Assembly (NCBI GenBank): GCA_000711775.1
Contig: ARYC01017246.1
Location: 1 to 64,000 of the forward strand
Direction of reading: 5' to 3'
Source of the DNA: Oxytricha trifallax
Taxonomy: Eukaryota > Ciliophora > Spirotrichea > Sporadotrichida > Oxytrichidae
DNA length: 64,000 nt
The notes beneath the pieces were generated by a model that was given only the letters and a program-made list of their open reading frames with translations, ran no database searches and was not told the DNA's origin. Made by a program: the position numbers and the translations under genes. This document shows, one piece after another, positions 22,507-34,234 of the stretch (the stretch's first letter is position 1; each line of letters starts with the position of its first letter).

Positions 22507-23844
22507 TCAAAATATGCCCATAATAGGCCACAAATATAAATAACGACACACATATAGTTTAATTGATTAATATTCACTTTCTGTTTTTTTACCAATTTAA
22601 ATAGCAAGTTGAGAATTCTTCATTGATTTGGACAAGTCCTTCTATAAAATCTCCTAAAAATCGTAACATTTCTGTTTTTGAATCTCTTCTGATAGTATTT
22701 TCCTAAAACCTTTCTTGCGGACACTTTCGAAATCAGAATACTTGTAATAGTTTGGTTCTAGTATTGAAAATGAAGGTGCAACTACATGAACATTAAAATT
22801 TGCAGGAAAGAAGCAAGTTTCTAAGACTTATTTCATAAATGATTAAAATCCAAAAATAATCTTGATTTTAAACTGGGATTTGTAATTTTTAATAAGTAAT
22901 TTCTTCAATTTCATTAAACTTTTAATATCATTAAACTAAATAGTGATGGATTTTAACGACTTAAACTCAGCTATTTCATTAGCAGATAATTCATATTTTA
23001 GGAATGATTGCTCTTATGAATTAAATCTTGAAATTCTTGGGATAGAACACTACTAATAAATTATTTTAATTCTTTCTAAACTTTATAAATTTTATAATTG
23101 TTCGATGCAATATCCATGAATTGAAGTATTTATTAATTAAATATTCTTAGCTAAAATCATATTTCCAATGAATTAAGGGTCTATTATATCCGATTATTCA
23201 AATACAAATTTGGTGGATTTCAAATTATAAAGAATATTTGAAGAAAAGATTTAATCTCTTAAAGTTTATAAATCTTAATTGTTTGAGGATCTTGCTGTTT
23301 CATAATCATTAAATTTTTTAAACAAATTGGAACCAAAAGTAGAATATTTAAAATGAATTTCTTGAAAGTCTAGTAAACATTCATGAATTTTAAAATAATA
23401 CAAAGAATCTATGAACCATAATGTTAGCTAAAATTTGTTAATCTTTTTATTTTGAAATTTATCAAGTGTCTCTATAGATTTATAGTAATGTTTATCTTTA
23501 TAATCTACAATTATAATGCTAATTTAAACTTATCTATTTCTATTTTTTGGAAATGTCTCAATTAAATAATTTAAGTATTAAGTCTGATTCAGTTATTATA
23601 ATAAATCGTAATTAATAACATAATGATTGCTAAAATTTTGAAGATATTCTATATCTATCATTAAATTTGGTCTTTATCCTTTCTTGAATCTAATATCAAA
23701 TTTCTAATTATTCTATGAAAGGCAATCCACATTTTTCAATTCTAATAAGTTTTTCCTCTCTTATGTTGACAATTTTGCAAAAATTTTAAAAGCTTTATTC
23801 ATGCTGAAGTAGCTGTAAACTTTAAGTCTTAGACTATCTTTCAT
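22507..23844 (-). CDS. Group 1 family protein, copy 1B, 445 aa, intact
   Basis: 446 codons from ATG 23844 to TGA 22507-22509 with no internal TGA. Start MKDSLRLKVYSYFSMNKAFK, then KLSTQER (the shared N-terminal box). Conserved landmarks follow in order: LMIDIEYLQNFSNHYV (~residues 70-85), FVFEQSDIIDPQFIGNM, IHGYCIEQLQNLQSLERIKI (leucine-rich-like), FKIKIIFGFQSFMKQVLE, CFFPANF, YYKYSDFESVRKKGF, LSKSMKNSQLA and YVCRYLYLWPIMGIF at the end. The AT box TTTAAATATTTAAAAT lies at 23932-23947. Closest relatives in the window are copies 1A, 1E, 1F and 1H, which share the MK(E/D)S start. No known domain; function unknown. Confidence 0.82.
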
Positions 23845-24592
23845 TTTTATTTTAAAATTAATGGAAATACTTGGGTTAAAAATAAATAATATTATAATTA
23901 GATTATTATATACCTTATATAATAGCACAAATTTAAATATTTAAAATAGGTTTGACTAAATTATAGAGTCTGACTAACTAAGAAATGTATATCCAAAATT
24001 ACGTTTACCATTATGGACTAATTAGCTTGGAGAATAAATAAAATTCCTCAAAAATTAAATATTCATTATAAATATATTTAAAGCTTGAAAAAACTACTTC
24101 TTAATAGACTTAGAAATAATAATGGAAAAAATAACATATTTGTAAATAAACAAAATAATTCAAAATTATATAATATTCAATTTAAATTAATTTATTTCAG
24201 GGACTATACAAATGAAAGTATAAAAATGATTTATTATAAAATTTTATATTTGTATTCATCGATATTTAAAAATATCTTCAAGTATAAATAAAGATAAAAG
24301 TTATACAATTATTTTTTAGGAAAAATGTTCTAAGTTTCTTTATATTTGCTCCTTTACCTAAATCTTATCATTTAAATGCATTTTATATGCAATTTCCAAT
24401 TATTAAACATATTTAATTAATAAAAATATGATTCTAAAAATTATTTGAAGATAATAATTAAAGTAGTTTTTATAAAATCTAATATTTTTCATTTTTAACT
24501 CATATTATTCTCTAAGATTTAATAATATTTAAATGAATAAGAGCATCATATAAAGTATTGTCAACTATTTCATATAAATTTGGTAACTAGTA
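23845..24592. other. Upstream region of copy 1B and AT-rich spacer
   Basis: Contains the AT box at 23932-23947. No gene was recognised; a short frame at 24085-24291 is low-complexity Lys/Asn/Tyr-rich and treated as chance. Confidence 0.5.
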
Positions 24593-25003
24593 TTGTAGAA
24601 GTACATTTGAATTTGGAAAATATTATAATTAAATTAAATTCAGATTTATTTCGTGGCAGTTAAAAATGTTCAATTTAAACGATGTTGGACTCTTTCGAAA
24701 GAGAATTAAACATTAGGTGAACTTTACTGTTGGTTGTACTATTTTATCGTATCCTTGGAGCAAAATAACTTTGCTTTAATTAAACAAAACAAAATTAATT
24801 AAATTGTCCCATCACATTAAAGCAAAGTTATTTTGCTCCAAGGATACGATAAAATAGTACAACCAACAGTAAAGTTCACCTAATGTTTAATTCTTTTTCG
24901 AAAGAGTCCAACATCGTTTAAATTGAACATTTTTAACAGCCACGAAATAAATTTGAATTTAATTTAATTATAGTATTTTCCAAATTCAAATGTACTTCTA
25001 CAA
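24593..25003. mobile_element. Foldback MITE, copy 2 (411 bp)
   Basis: Inverted ends TTGTAGAAGTACATTTGAAT and its complement, flanked by TA on both sides (24591-24592 and 25004-25005). The arms of about 180 bp are nearly perfect and share with copy 1 the core GTACTATTTTATCG and the GTGGCAGTTAAA stretch. The central spacer is about 40 bp. The most intact member of the family in the window. Confidence 0.88.
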
Positions 25004-25450
25004 TAATACAGTAAAATTAACAATTGGGTTTGTTAGGAGCATGGAAGAATATTTAATTCTATATGAATTAAATTTATATTTCATTGTTATCATGCATTTT
25101 TAAATCGATTACATTGACATTTATTTTAAATAAACTAATTATATAACTATTAAACTACTAAACATTACTTTACTTAATATTGAAAGATAAACTTAAAAAT
25201 ATATCGCTTATTATAAATCTTATAAGATTATATTTATTTGAATAATTAGTGTGAAAAAATTTTATATAATTTAATTGGGCTTATTTCTCAGGCTTAAATT
25301 CCATTTATGAATAAATGAAATGCATTAATAGATAACATAATCAATCTAGATAAAATACTGAGTTTACTAAAATAATTAATTGTACTTATTTGCATTTTGA
25401 AATCATATAGATAATTTACTACATAAGATATTAAAAATAATTAATATTAT
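25004..25450. other. AT-rich spacer
   Basis: About 450 bp between two foldback elements. Nothing recognised. Confidence 0.5.
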
Positions 25451-26006
25451 TTGTTCACCCCGAGCCCCCACCCACCTCAATAAAAATAATTTTTTCTATT
25501 TAATATTTTGCCTTGCGGGCAGCTAATATTTATATAATTATTTATTTTTATAAGTTACACTTCGTCCGTCAAGATTTTTGAGTACATGCCCCCTTAGGAA
25601 AATATTTAAAAATCCAAACAATCAAAAATTTTATTAATAAAAATAATTAATCATTTATAATAAAATTCTATGTAACATTCATATTATAGTACTTCTAATA
25701 AGTTAACTATAATTATTCTAAGTAAATAGATCTTACAGTAATATAAGGAATATGATGGTTAACTTATTAGAAGTACAATATATGAATGTTACATAGAATT
25801 TTCTTATAAAAAATTAAATATTTTTATTAATAAAATTTTTGATTGTTTGGATTTATAAGTATTTTCCAATGGGGGCCGTACTCAAAAATGTTGACGCACG
25901 TAGTGTAACTTATAAAACTAAATCGTTATAAACTATTAGCTGCCCGCAAGGTAAAAAATTAAATAGAAAAAATTATTTTTATGGAGGTGGGGCTCAGGGT
26001 GAACAA
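25451..26006. mobile_element. Large palindrome with C-rich ends, element P1 (556 bp)
   Basis: Starts TTGTTCACCCCGAGCCCCCA and ends with the inverse (GGTGGGGCTCAGGGTGAACAA). The arms are about 260 bp (GCGGGCAGCTAATA, TTGATTGTTTGG and TTCTATGTAACATTCATAT are repeated inverted). The central loop is about 35 bp near 25715-25750. Possible 4-bp TTAT duplication at the borders, weak in AT-rich DNA. Non-coding. The left end resembles that of the palindrome at about 62990. Confidence 0.82.
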
Positions 26007-26964
26007 TTATTATTATTAGAATATATTATAAATAAATATACTAAAAATAAATTATAATATCAGTAAATTAGAGAAATAGGACAACCTTAACCTAAAAAAA
26101 TTCTATTTAAATGAAGTATGATAAAATGTGTTTCTTTTCACTTGCAACAGATAATGGAATAAAAAATTAAATGATATGTCTAATAATTTCTTAATGCTTT
26201 ATGTTTCTCTTGGATGTATCAAATTTGATATTAAAACATGGAAATTGTGTATTGCAATAAACCCCAAAACCCCTTTATTAGTTTTAATTGTTTTTAGATC
26301 GATCTAAGAAATTATGGGAATAAGAATTTTTTTATAAATCATTTATTTTCGAAAGATTGTCGAATAATTATAAGTAATAAGTTTGATAATAAAGGTAAAA
26401 AATATAAATAAAGTTCGAAATATTTTTGAGTAATATTATTTTTTGAAATTAAAATCAGTAGTATATATTATTTTCTAATTATTTTTTTAGTTAAATTTTT
26501 GCTTATAGAAAATATTTGAGTGAAATGAATGATTTTAAAGAAATTAATATTCCTTTTATCTGTGTATAGTGAAGAATAATTTAATAATAAACTCAAATTT
26601 TAAAATTCTAGATTCAAACTACATAAACCATTATACTATGGGTATGTTATAAATGATCAAATTATAAGTCTAATTTAAATAAAATTGTTATTGTTTTAAT
26701 TAGCTTTATGAAATTTTTCTTACTTCTTACTTTATTTCTAATTTGATTCTTTCTTAATTAGTTTTTAGATTACCACATTTTTTATGTTTTAATTAAATCA
26801 ATATAAGTTATTCATCGTTAAAAGTGAAATATAATTATTTTTTTTTAATTGAAATTAAATTTCATACCCTAAAATTATAAGATTAAATTGGTAAATATAT
26901 CCATAAAAAATTATACAATAATATAGGAGGAAAAAATTCTTGATACAAGCGTTTATAGTCAATA
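26007..26964. other. AT-rich spacer with a telomere-like C4A4C4 relic
   Basis: Plain AT-rich DNA except for AAACCCCAAAACCCC at 26259-26273, listed separately. No gene recognised. Confidence 0.5.
26259..26273. repeat. Solo C4A4C4 motif, possible relic of a TBE end
   Basis: AAACCCCAAAACCCC followed by TTTATTAGTTTTAATTG, loosely like the sequence after the left end of TBE-B. No TBE genes and no partner end lie nearby. It could be a solo end left by deletion, or an internal telomere-like sequence. Confidence 0.4.
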
Positions 26965-27258
26965 AATAATTATGATTTGTGTCGGTTAAAGTTGGTCAAA
27001 TTAAACGATCTTGGGTTTATTCGGCAGGGAATTTAAAAAAATTCTGAAATTTATTATTGCCAGTAATATTTTTCGCATCTCTGAAGCGAGAAACTGCGAG
27101 AATATTAATTTCCATAAATATAAATAAGTTGTCTCAGTTCTGGGATAAGATAAAATTCTGCCCCAATAATATAGTCAAGCTAATTTTGATTTTATTGAAT
27201 GAGCCTAAAATCTTTTAATTCCCGAACTTTAATAGTGATGAATTTTTAATTACAATTA
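26965..27258. mobile_element. Foldback MITE, copy 3, degenerate
   Basis: Contains GTCGGTTAAAGTTGGTCAAA and TAAACGATCTTGG, matching copy 1, followed by weakened complementary sequence (TCTGGGATAAGATAAAATTC, about 27140-27160). The ends and TA flanks are no longer clear. An older insertion of the same family. Confidence 0.6.
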
Positions 27259-27722
27259 TTTAATTAATTATATTTTTCCGATTTTAATTAATTTCTATAA
27301 TTTAAAAAAATTAAAAACAATACTTAACTAATATTTTACCTTACGACTTAGTATGAATACCTACCAGCAATAATTATAATCATTCATAATTAAATTAAAA
27401 TGCTAATTTAATTATAAGTATATTAATAATATTTTATTTTAATATTACGTTATCTTCCATCATTTGCATTCAAGATAACGAAGTCGTATTTTTTTGTCTT
27501 CCTTGTAGCTCAGCATTTATTAGCAATAATTAATACTGATTATTATATATTAATTAGATATCTCTAATTAACTTTTGATCTCTTTTTTTCCCTTGCCTTA
27601 AGCGATTCATTATAACGTTATCTTAAGTAGATTTATAAAAAGGAAATATAACTATAAAAATAATATGCATTGAATGTAATTAAAATCTTATTTAAAAATT
27701 AACTTTAATATAAATATAAATA
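27259..27722. other. AT-rich spacer
   Basis: About 460 bp. Two inverted copies of ACGTTATCTT lie at 27446-27475 and around 27615, short and of unknown meaning. No gene recognised. Confidence 0.45.
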
Positions 27723-29090
27723 TCAAAATACGCCTATAATAGCTTTCATTTATAAATAGCTGCATACGTACAACTTAATTGATAATTTAGAGCCACTCTG
27801 ATCTTCTGTATATTTATAAGCATTACAAGCAAGCAAAGATTTCTTTACAGATTTGGGCAAATCTTAATACTTGATTTATTGAAACTCATATAATTTTAAT
27901 TTATGAATTTCTTCTGTCAATATTTCAAAAAAGCTTTTCATATGAGTATTTTGTATGTCTTAGAACTGCTAATATTTTTCTTCAAATATTGAAAAGTGAG
28001 GTGCAATTACTTGGACTTCAAAATTTGATGGAAAGAAGAAATTTTCAAGGATTTGTTTGATATGTGTTTTATATCCTATTATGATTTTGATTTTGAAATT
28101 AGTAGAGTAGTTTGAGATCAAATTAGATTTTAGTTGCTTAAATCTTTCAATGTCGTTGAACTAAATGGTAAGTGATTTCAAAGACTTAAAGTTGACTATT
28201 TATTCATCTGATAATTCATACTTTATGGACTATAAATCTATTTAGTGCAAGGTCAAATCGTTGCTTTTAGGAGATGATTAATGGATTTATTTAATTTTTT
28301 CAATACTTTGGAACTAAATTAATTGCTCGATACAATAATTGTGAAGGCAAGTGTTAATTATTTCAATGCTTTTGATTTATACCATATTCCCTATAAATTA
28401 AGGATCTAATAGGGCAGAGTCTTAAAATACAATTCTTGTGGATTATATGTTGTTTGCCTAGTCTGGAGTAAAAATCTCAGTTCTTAATGCCTACTAATTT
28501 TAGCTATTAGTTTCGATTGCTGTCTCATACTCCTTAAATTTTGGAATTAACTTATGGCCAATTATAGATCTATAAATGTGAAGTTCTTGTGAGTCTAGTA
28601 AGTATTTTTGAACTTTAATCTGTTTTTCAGAAGTAAAATCACTAAGTGTTAGTTGAAACTATGTAATCTTTTATTTAGTGTAATTTTCGAGTATTTCTAT
28701 TGAATCAAAGTTATGGGATAACGAGTTTTCCTTAATAAGTACACTAATTTAAATATCAGCTATTCTTTCTTTTGGAAACGTCTCAATGAAGAAGTTGAAG
28801 TATTGAGTTGTGTTCATGTCTTAGTTTGGGTTTTATTGGAGCACATAATGATTGCTGAAATTCTACAAGTACTTCATGTCTATCATTAAATTTGCTCTTT
28901 CATTGAATGAGATGTAGAACTTAGCACTGTTCTTTGAATTTACATCAATATTTTTAAGTAATTGCGCGTTAATTCTCTCTTGGTTTGATAACTTTGGAAA
29001 GATTCTAAATGCTTCATTTAAGCTGAAAAAGCTATATATTAATATTCTTAATTTTTGATTAATAAGATGGATTGCTGGTGTCTATAACAT
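27723..29090 (-). CDS. Group 1 family protein, copy 1C, 455 aa, intact
   Basis: 456 codons from ATG 29090 to TGA 27723-27725, checked codon by codon without an internal TGA. The N-terminus is longer than in copy 1B (MLQTPAIHLINQKLRILIYS), a form shared with copies 1I and 1J. It keeps YLQNFSNHYV, ETFPKERIADIQIS, LLDSQELHI, LLDPQFIGNM, FKSLKSLTIQFNDIERF, FKIKIIIGY and YVCSYLQMKAIIGVF. The region before the C-terminus carries a short acidic insert relative to 1B. AT box ATTAAATATTTAAAAT at 29173-29188. Function unknown. Confidence 0.82.
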
Positions 29091-30137
29091 TGTTTAAGTT
29101 TAGTTTATAATTTTATAGTGAAATATTAAAAGATAATTTGGAAGTTATTAATAATATTTTAGCATTCATTGAATTAAATATTTAAAATAAGTTTAGAAGC
29201 TATTAATTTTAATTACATTTTCATAAATACAATAAGTAAATTTTAATTTTATTAAGTTTTCATGCAAATATCATCACAGAGAATTAAAATATAATTGTCT
29301 ATATATAATTTTCAACTCTAAGTCCTTAACTTTTAAGAGGATAAACAAACAAAAAATGCATTTTAAATTTTATTATTAATTACTATATATTTTATTTTGT
29401 TAGATGACATGATTCTTCTTCACAATTTTAATTAAAAAATAATAAATTTTACAACAATTAATTTACTAGGGGAATCATTATAAATATATGATTAAATTAA
29501 CTTTAAATTATATTAATTATTATAAATATTAAATGTTATACTATTTTTGAATGAATTAACTTTATAATTTCAAGTATATTATATCAATAACACTGAACTT
29601 TATTTTTTTTTAAAAAATAATTAAAATTCTTTCATGAATATTAACCAGAACTAAAGCTAAATATTTTTAAATTTATGATTATATGGAATAAATAATGTAC
29701 ATTATATAAATACAAATTTAGAGTTAAGTGAACATTAGTATGATAAAATAAATAATTATATGACTTATAATTATATTTAATTATATAATTCTCTTAAAAA
29801 TAGTGCAATTTTTACAAATAGAATTATAATTACTTAATAAAATATGCAGCCTTGGAAATATAAATATCTAGATATAATATTTCTAATTTATTTTAATAAA
29901 TAATTATTTATTTATTTAATTTAAATTATAATCTAGAATTCACTATTAATAATTTCATAGAAAAGTTAAGTTCACATTTATTTATTATAAAAACATCAAG
30001 TTTATTCCACGATATACTTATCTTAAGATTCCTAAGACTATTATATATTCTTACTAATACAAAAGAATATATACAAATAAATTAATCCTTACTTTTATAA
30101 AATTAATAATGATTGTGAGAATATTGGCTTTAGAAAA
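29091..30137. other. Upstream region of copy 1C and AT-rich spacer
   Basis: Holds the AT box at 29173-29188. The rest is AT-rich DNA with no gene recognised. Confidence 0.5.
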
Positions 30138-30572
30138 ATTGGGTGGAGGAAGTTTCCTGTCAAGTAAAATTAAATAATTAATTTTAATTAAATAAAAATT
30201 TTTTGAATAAATAATTTCTTACCTCTCTATATGTCTATAAGATTAGTTCAATATTTTTTAATAGTTAAAAAAGATAAAATGCAATTATATTTAATATCAT
30301 AATTTTAGACATAGTAAAAATTAATAGACAACAATAAAATATAAAGATATAATATTTTCTGATATGAAGCAGATCTTGTAAAACTTAATGAGTGGTAGAA
30401 TAAATTTATTGAATCATAAGTTTATGAAAATCATAAAAGGTGCTAAATTTGTCGAAAATTAAAATTGCATAAAAAACAAAAATAATATACAATAATTTCT
30501 TGACAGGAAACTTCCCTAAAAACATTTTATTTTATCATAAACCTTGGCAGTAAACTTCCTCTCCCCAAAAAA
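30138..30572. repeat. Possible inverted-repeat element with GGAAGTTTCCTG ends
   Basis: GGAAGTTTCCTGTCAAG at 30148-30164 is repeated inverted at 30499-30515, and GGGGAGAGGAAGTTTACTG lies inverted further out near 30545-30565. The interior is AT-rich and non-coding. Single motifs of the same kind recur near 32513, 35975, 42860 and 52410. Borders are not certain. Confidence 0.45.
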
Positions 30573-30806
30573 TTTATAAATTAATTAATACAATGATTCA
30601 TTTTTTTTAGTTTTGTATTTATTTATGAAGTGCATAAAGTTACTTTCATGAAAAGTTTAAAAATGACTTTGAAACTTACTTAAAATAAATTTTTAATTAT
30701 TATATTGTTAATAGGCAAATTTTATCTTAAGTAACTTTAGTAAAAATAAATGAAGAATATAAATATTTAAAGATTCTTATTAATTCATTAATTCCTTGAT
30801 TTTATT
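30573..30806. other. AT-rich spacer downstream of copy 1D
   Basis: About 230 bp after the stop of copy 1D. Nothing recognised. Confidence 0.4.
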
Positions 30807-32141
30807 TCAAAACATCCCCATGATTGCCTTTAATTGTAAAAAGTTGCAGACATAAACTTTCATTAACTAATTCTAGAAATCCTTATCCTCATTTTCTGAA
30901 ATTTTATAAAATCTTAGTGCGAGTTAAGAGCCTTTGAGTGATTTTGGTAAATCTTACTCTGAAATCAATTCAAATTCATACTTTTCAAGTTTCTAAACCT
31001 CCTCAGCTAATAATTCCATAAAGTCTTTTGTTTAAAAATATGAATTTTAGAGACTATACTTTATTGAAAATAAAGGTACCACAACATGAACATCGAAATT
31101 TTATGGGAAAAAGAAATACTGAAATAGTTCTTTAATGCTTATTTTATGTCCGATTATAAGCTTCAGTTTAAATTATTTCGAGTAATGTTAAATAAGCAAA
31201 TTCTTAAACTTTTCAAATCTATAGATTTAGTTAATCTGAATTGTAAGAGATCTTAGGGACTTAAAGGTTATGATTTCTTCATCAGTTAACTCGTATTTTA
31301 ATTATTATTCATCTATCAAGTGTAATAGCAGATCTTTGATTTTGGGAGATTGCTAATGAATTATTTTAATTCTTTCTATATTTTGGAATTGCAATAGTCT
31401 ATCAATGCAATATGTAGGAAGACAAGTGTTTATAAGTTGCATATTTTTAATTTATTCCATATTGCCAATGAATTAAGGATCTATTATGGCAGAGTTTAAA
31501 AATACGTATTTAGTTGCTTTTAGATCGAAATTAGAATCGGATGTAAATATTTCATTTCTTAAAGTTTGCAAATTTTGTCTGTTTAGCCACCTGGCTAAGT
31601 TGTAATCCTTATATTTTTCATACAATTTATAGCCAATTAATGACTTACAAACGTGAATTTCTTGAGTGTCTAGTAGTTATTTTTGAATTTTCAAATGTTC
31701 TTCTATATGCGTCTCTGATATTGATAACTGTCTCTTTTTCACATTTTATTTGTGAAATTTTGAAAGCGAATCTAAAGAATTAAACTAATGTGGGCAATCA
31801 CTGTTGTAAATATTTATAAAGCTCAACTATATCTGATTTATTCTTTCTTTTGGGATTAGTTCAATAAAAAAGTCAAAGTATTAAGTTATACTAGATTCTT
31901 AATTAGGTTTTTACTAAAATACATAATGATTGCTGAAATTATGCAAGTAGTTTAAATCTATATACAAGTTTGGTCTTTGCTTGAATTAAATGTATAATTT
32001 TGCTTATTCTTCCTAATCACTTATCATGTTTTTTAATAATAACAAGTGCTTTCTATCTGATTTTGATAATTTTGCAAATTTTCTAAAAGCTTCATTCATG
32101 GAAAAGTAACAGTAGGTCTATAGTCTTTAACTTTATCTCAT
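30807..32141 (-). CDS. Group 1 family protein, copy 1D, 444 aa, intact
   Basis: 445 codons from ATG 32141 to TGA 30807-30809, every codon read, no internal TGA. Start MRQSQRLQTYCYFSMNEAFR, then KLSKSDR; this MRQSQRLQ start is shared only with copy 1G. Family landmarks: YLHNFSNHYV, IDPQFIGNM, FKSLRSLTIQINQIYRF, FKLKLIIGH, LPKSLKGSQLA and YVCNFLQLKAIMGMF. It is divergent to copy 1E, whose start is about 750 bp away on the plus strand. AT box AATAAATATTTAAAAC near 32227-32242. Function unknown. Confidence 0.82.
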
Positions 32142-32896
32142 TTATTGGCAATACAAACAATTTAATATTTATATTTTTATTTTAATTTAATAATAAATGA
32201 TTTTATACCATATTAATACCACAAAAAATAAATATTTAAAACACGATTAAATTTAAATTTGGCACTATACAATTAAAAAATTTAAATATTCTAAAAATGT
32301 AGAATTTACAATTTAACTATTTTTTTATGATGATTAAAGTTTTATATGGTAAACAAAAAATAATGTTTATATATAAAATATAATAAATATATTTTTGATA
32401 ATTAGAATTATTACTTAGTTTTTAAAAAAATGAAGAATAATAAATAAGTATATTAAATATAAATATTTATTAAAAATATATTTTCACAATTTGTAAAAAT
32501 ATATAATTATTTGGGGTGGCAGTTTTCTGTCTCATATATTTGAAAAATATGTAATTTTATAAAAATTTCAAATTCTAATTAAAAATATTAATGATATAAA
32601 ATACTTAGAACTTAAAACCCTATATATTTTCAATCTAAAAATAAAGATTTAAAATTTTTGAATGAAAATTTCTTAAATTATTAATTAAAAACATTTAGTT
32701 TAAGATTATTTTCAATTCAAAATAAGACAATAAATAGATTCAAAGCATGAAATTATTTATTAAAATTGTTGCTTAATAATGAATTGTTAAACTCAGTTTA
32801 AATATTTAAATTTGTGATAATGATGAGACATTAAAAAACTCTAATTATTTTATTTATTTATTACAAATAATTCAATAATCCTTATTAAAGTAAAAA
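32142..32896. promoter_or_regulatory. Divergent intergenic region between copies 1D and 1E with two AT boxes
   Basis: Contains the AT palindrome of copy 1D (32227-32242) and that of copy 1E (GTTTAAATATTTAAATTTG, 32797-32812), each about 90 bp from its gene's ATG. A GGGGTGGCAGTTTTCTG motif lies at about 32513. No gene in between. Confidence 0.5.
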
Positions 32897-34234
32897 ATGA
32901 AAGAAAGTATTAGACTTAAAGTTTATAGCTTCTTCAATATGAATTATGCATTTAAGATATTTGCAAAGCTGTCAATTTAAGAAAGAAAGAACTTACTAGA
33001 ATTAAAAAATATAGAAAACAAATCTGAGGAATGTTAAAAATTTTATATTGGATTCAAATATGGACAAAGAGTAAGTTTAATGATAGATTTAAAATATTTA
33101 CAAAACTTCAGCAATCATTATGTTTTTAATCAAGTTTTGTAAATATAACTCAACGATACATAATACTTCAATTATTTCATTGAAACATTCCCATAAAGTA
33201 GACTCAATTAAATTTAAATGAGCTTTAAAATCGAAAATTACACAAATCCACATAACTTTTAATCAGTAGAAATACTAGAAAAATTTCATAACAAAAAAGT
33301 GAAAAAAAATATGTTAATATTTTGGTTCATGCAATCTTAAAATTATCTTAAAATATAAGAATGTTTACTAGACACTCAAGAAATTCACATTAAATATTCT
33401 TATATTGGTTCGAGTTTATTATCAAAATTATAGGATTATGAAGTAGCAAAATCTTCAAACAATTTAAATTTATAGACTTTAAGAAAAGAAATATTTTCTT
33501 CAAATATGATTTAGAACTTGAAATCCACAAAATTTGTATTTGATTCATCAAATATTATAGACCCTTTATTATTTGGCAATATGGTTTTAGCTAAAAATGT
33601 TTAAATAATTAACACTTGAATTCATACATATTGCATTGAACAATTATTGCAAATTGAAGGTATAGAAAGAATAAAAATTGTTAATTAGTAATCATCAAGG
33701 CAAACATATTCAAGATTTATTTAATAAAATGAATAGTTCTTAAAATTTGAATTGTAAAATGAAGAAATAATAAGCTTTAAGTTGTTAAATTCTCTTACTT
33801 TTCAGGTTAATGATCTAGAAAGACTTAAGTCATTAAGGGATAAGCTTATTCAAAATTACTCATCCTCATTTAAAATCAAGATTATTTTTGGATTTTAAAC
33901 ATTTATGTAATAAGTCCTTGAAACTTGCTTCTTTCCAGCAAATTTTGATGTTCATATAGTTGCTCCTTTATTTTCGATATAACAGCCAAACTATTACAAA
34001 TATTCTGATTTCGAAAGTGTCCGTAAGAAAGGGTTTTAATAAATACTATCAGAAGAAATTAAAAAACAGAAATGTTATTAATTCTAATAGATTTCATTGA
34101 AGGATTTGTCGAAATCTTTGAAGAATTCTCAACTTGCTATTTAAATTGATAAGAAAACAGAGAGTAAATATTCATCAATTAAACTATATGTGTGTGGTTA
34201 TTTATATTTGAGGGCAAATATGGGTATATTTTGA
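32897..34234 (+). pseudogene. Group 1 family gene, copy 1E, one nonsense TGA
   Basis: Full length (446 codons, ATG 32897 to TGA 34232-34234) and in frame throughout. An in-frame TGA at 33617-33619 falls where relatives have Cys, Ser or Arg (INT*IHTYC versus INTCLHNYC). It forms a close inverted pair with copy 1F (37511-38848). Similarity begins at the AT box about 100 bp before the ATG and runs to the stop. The two copies carry different lesions, so they were inactivated separately, or one lesion is an error. Confidence 0.75.
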
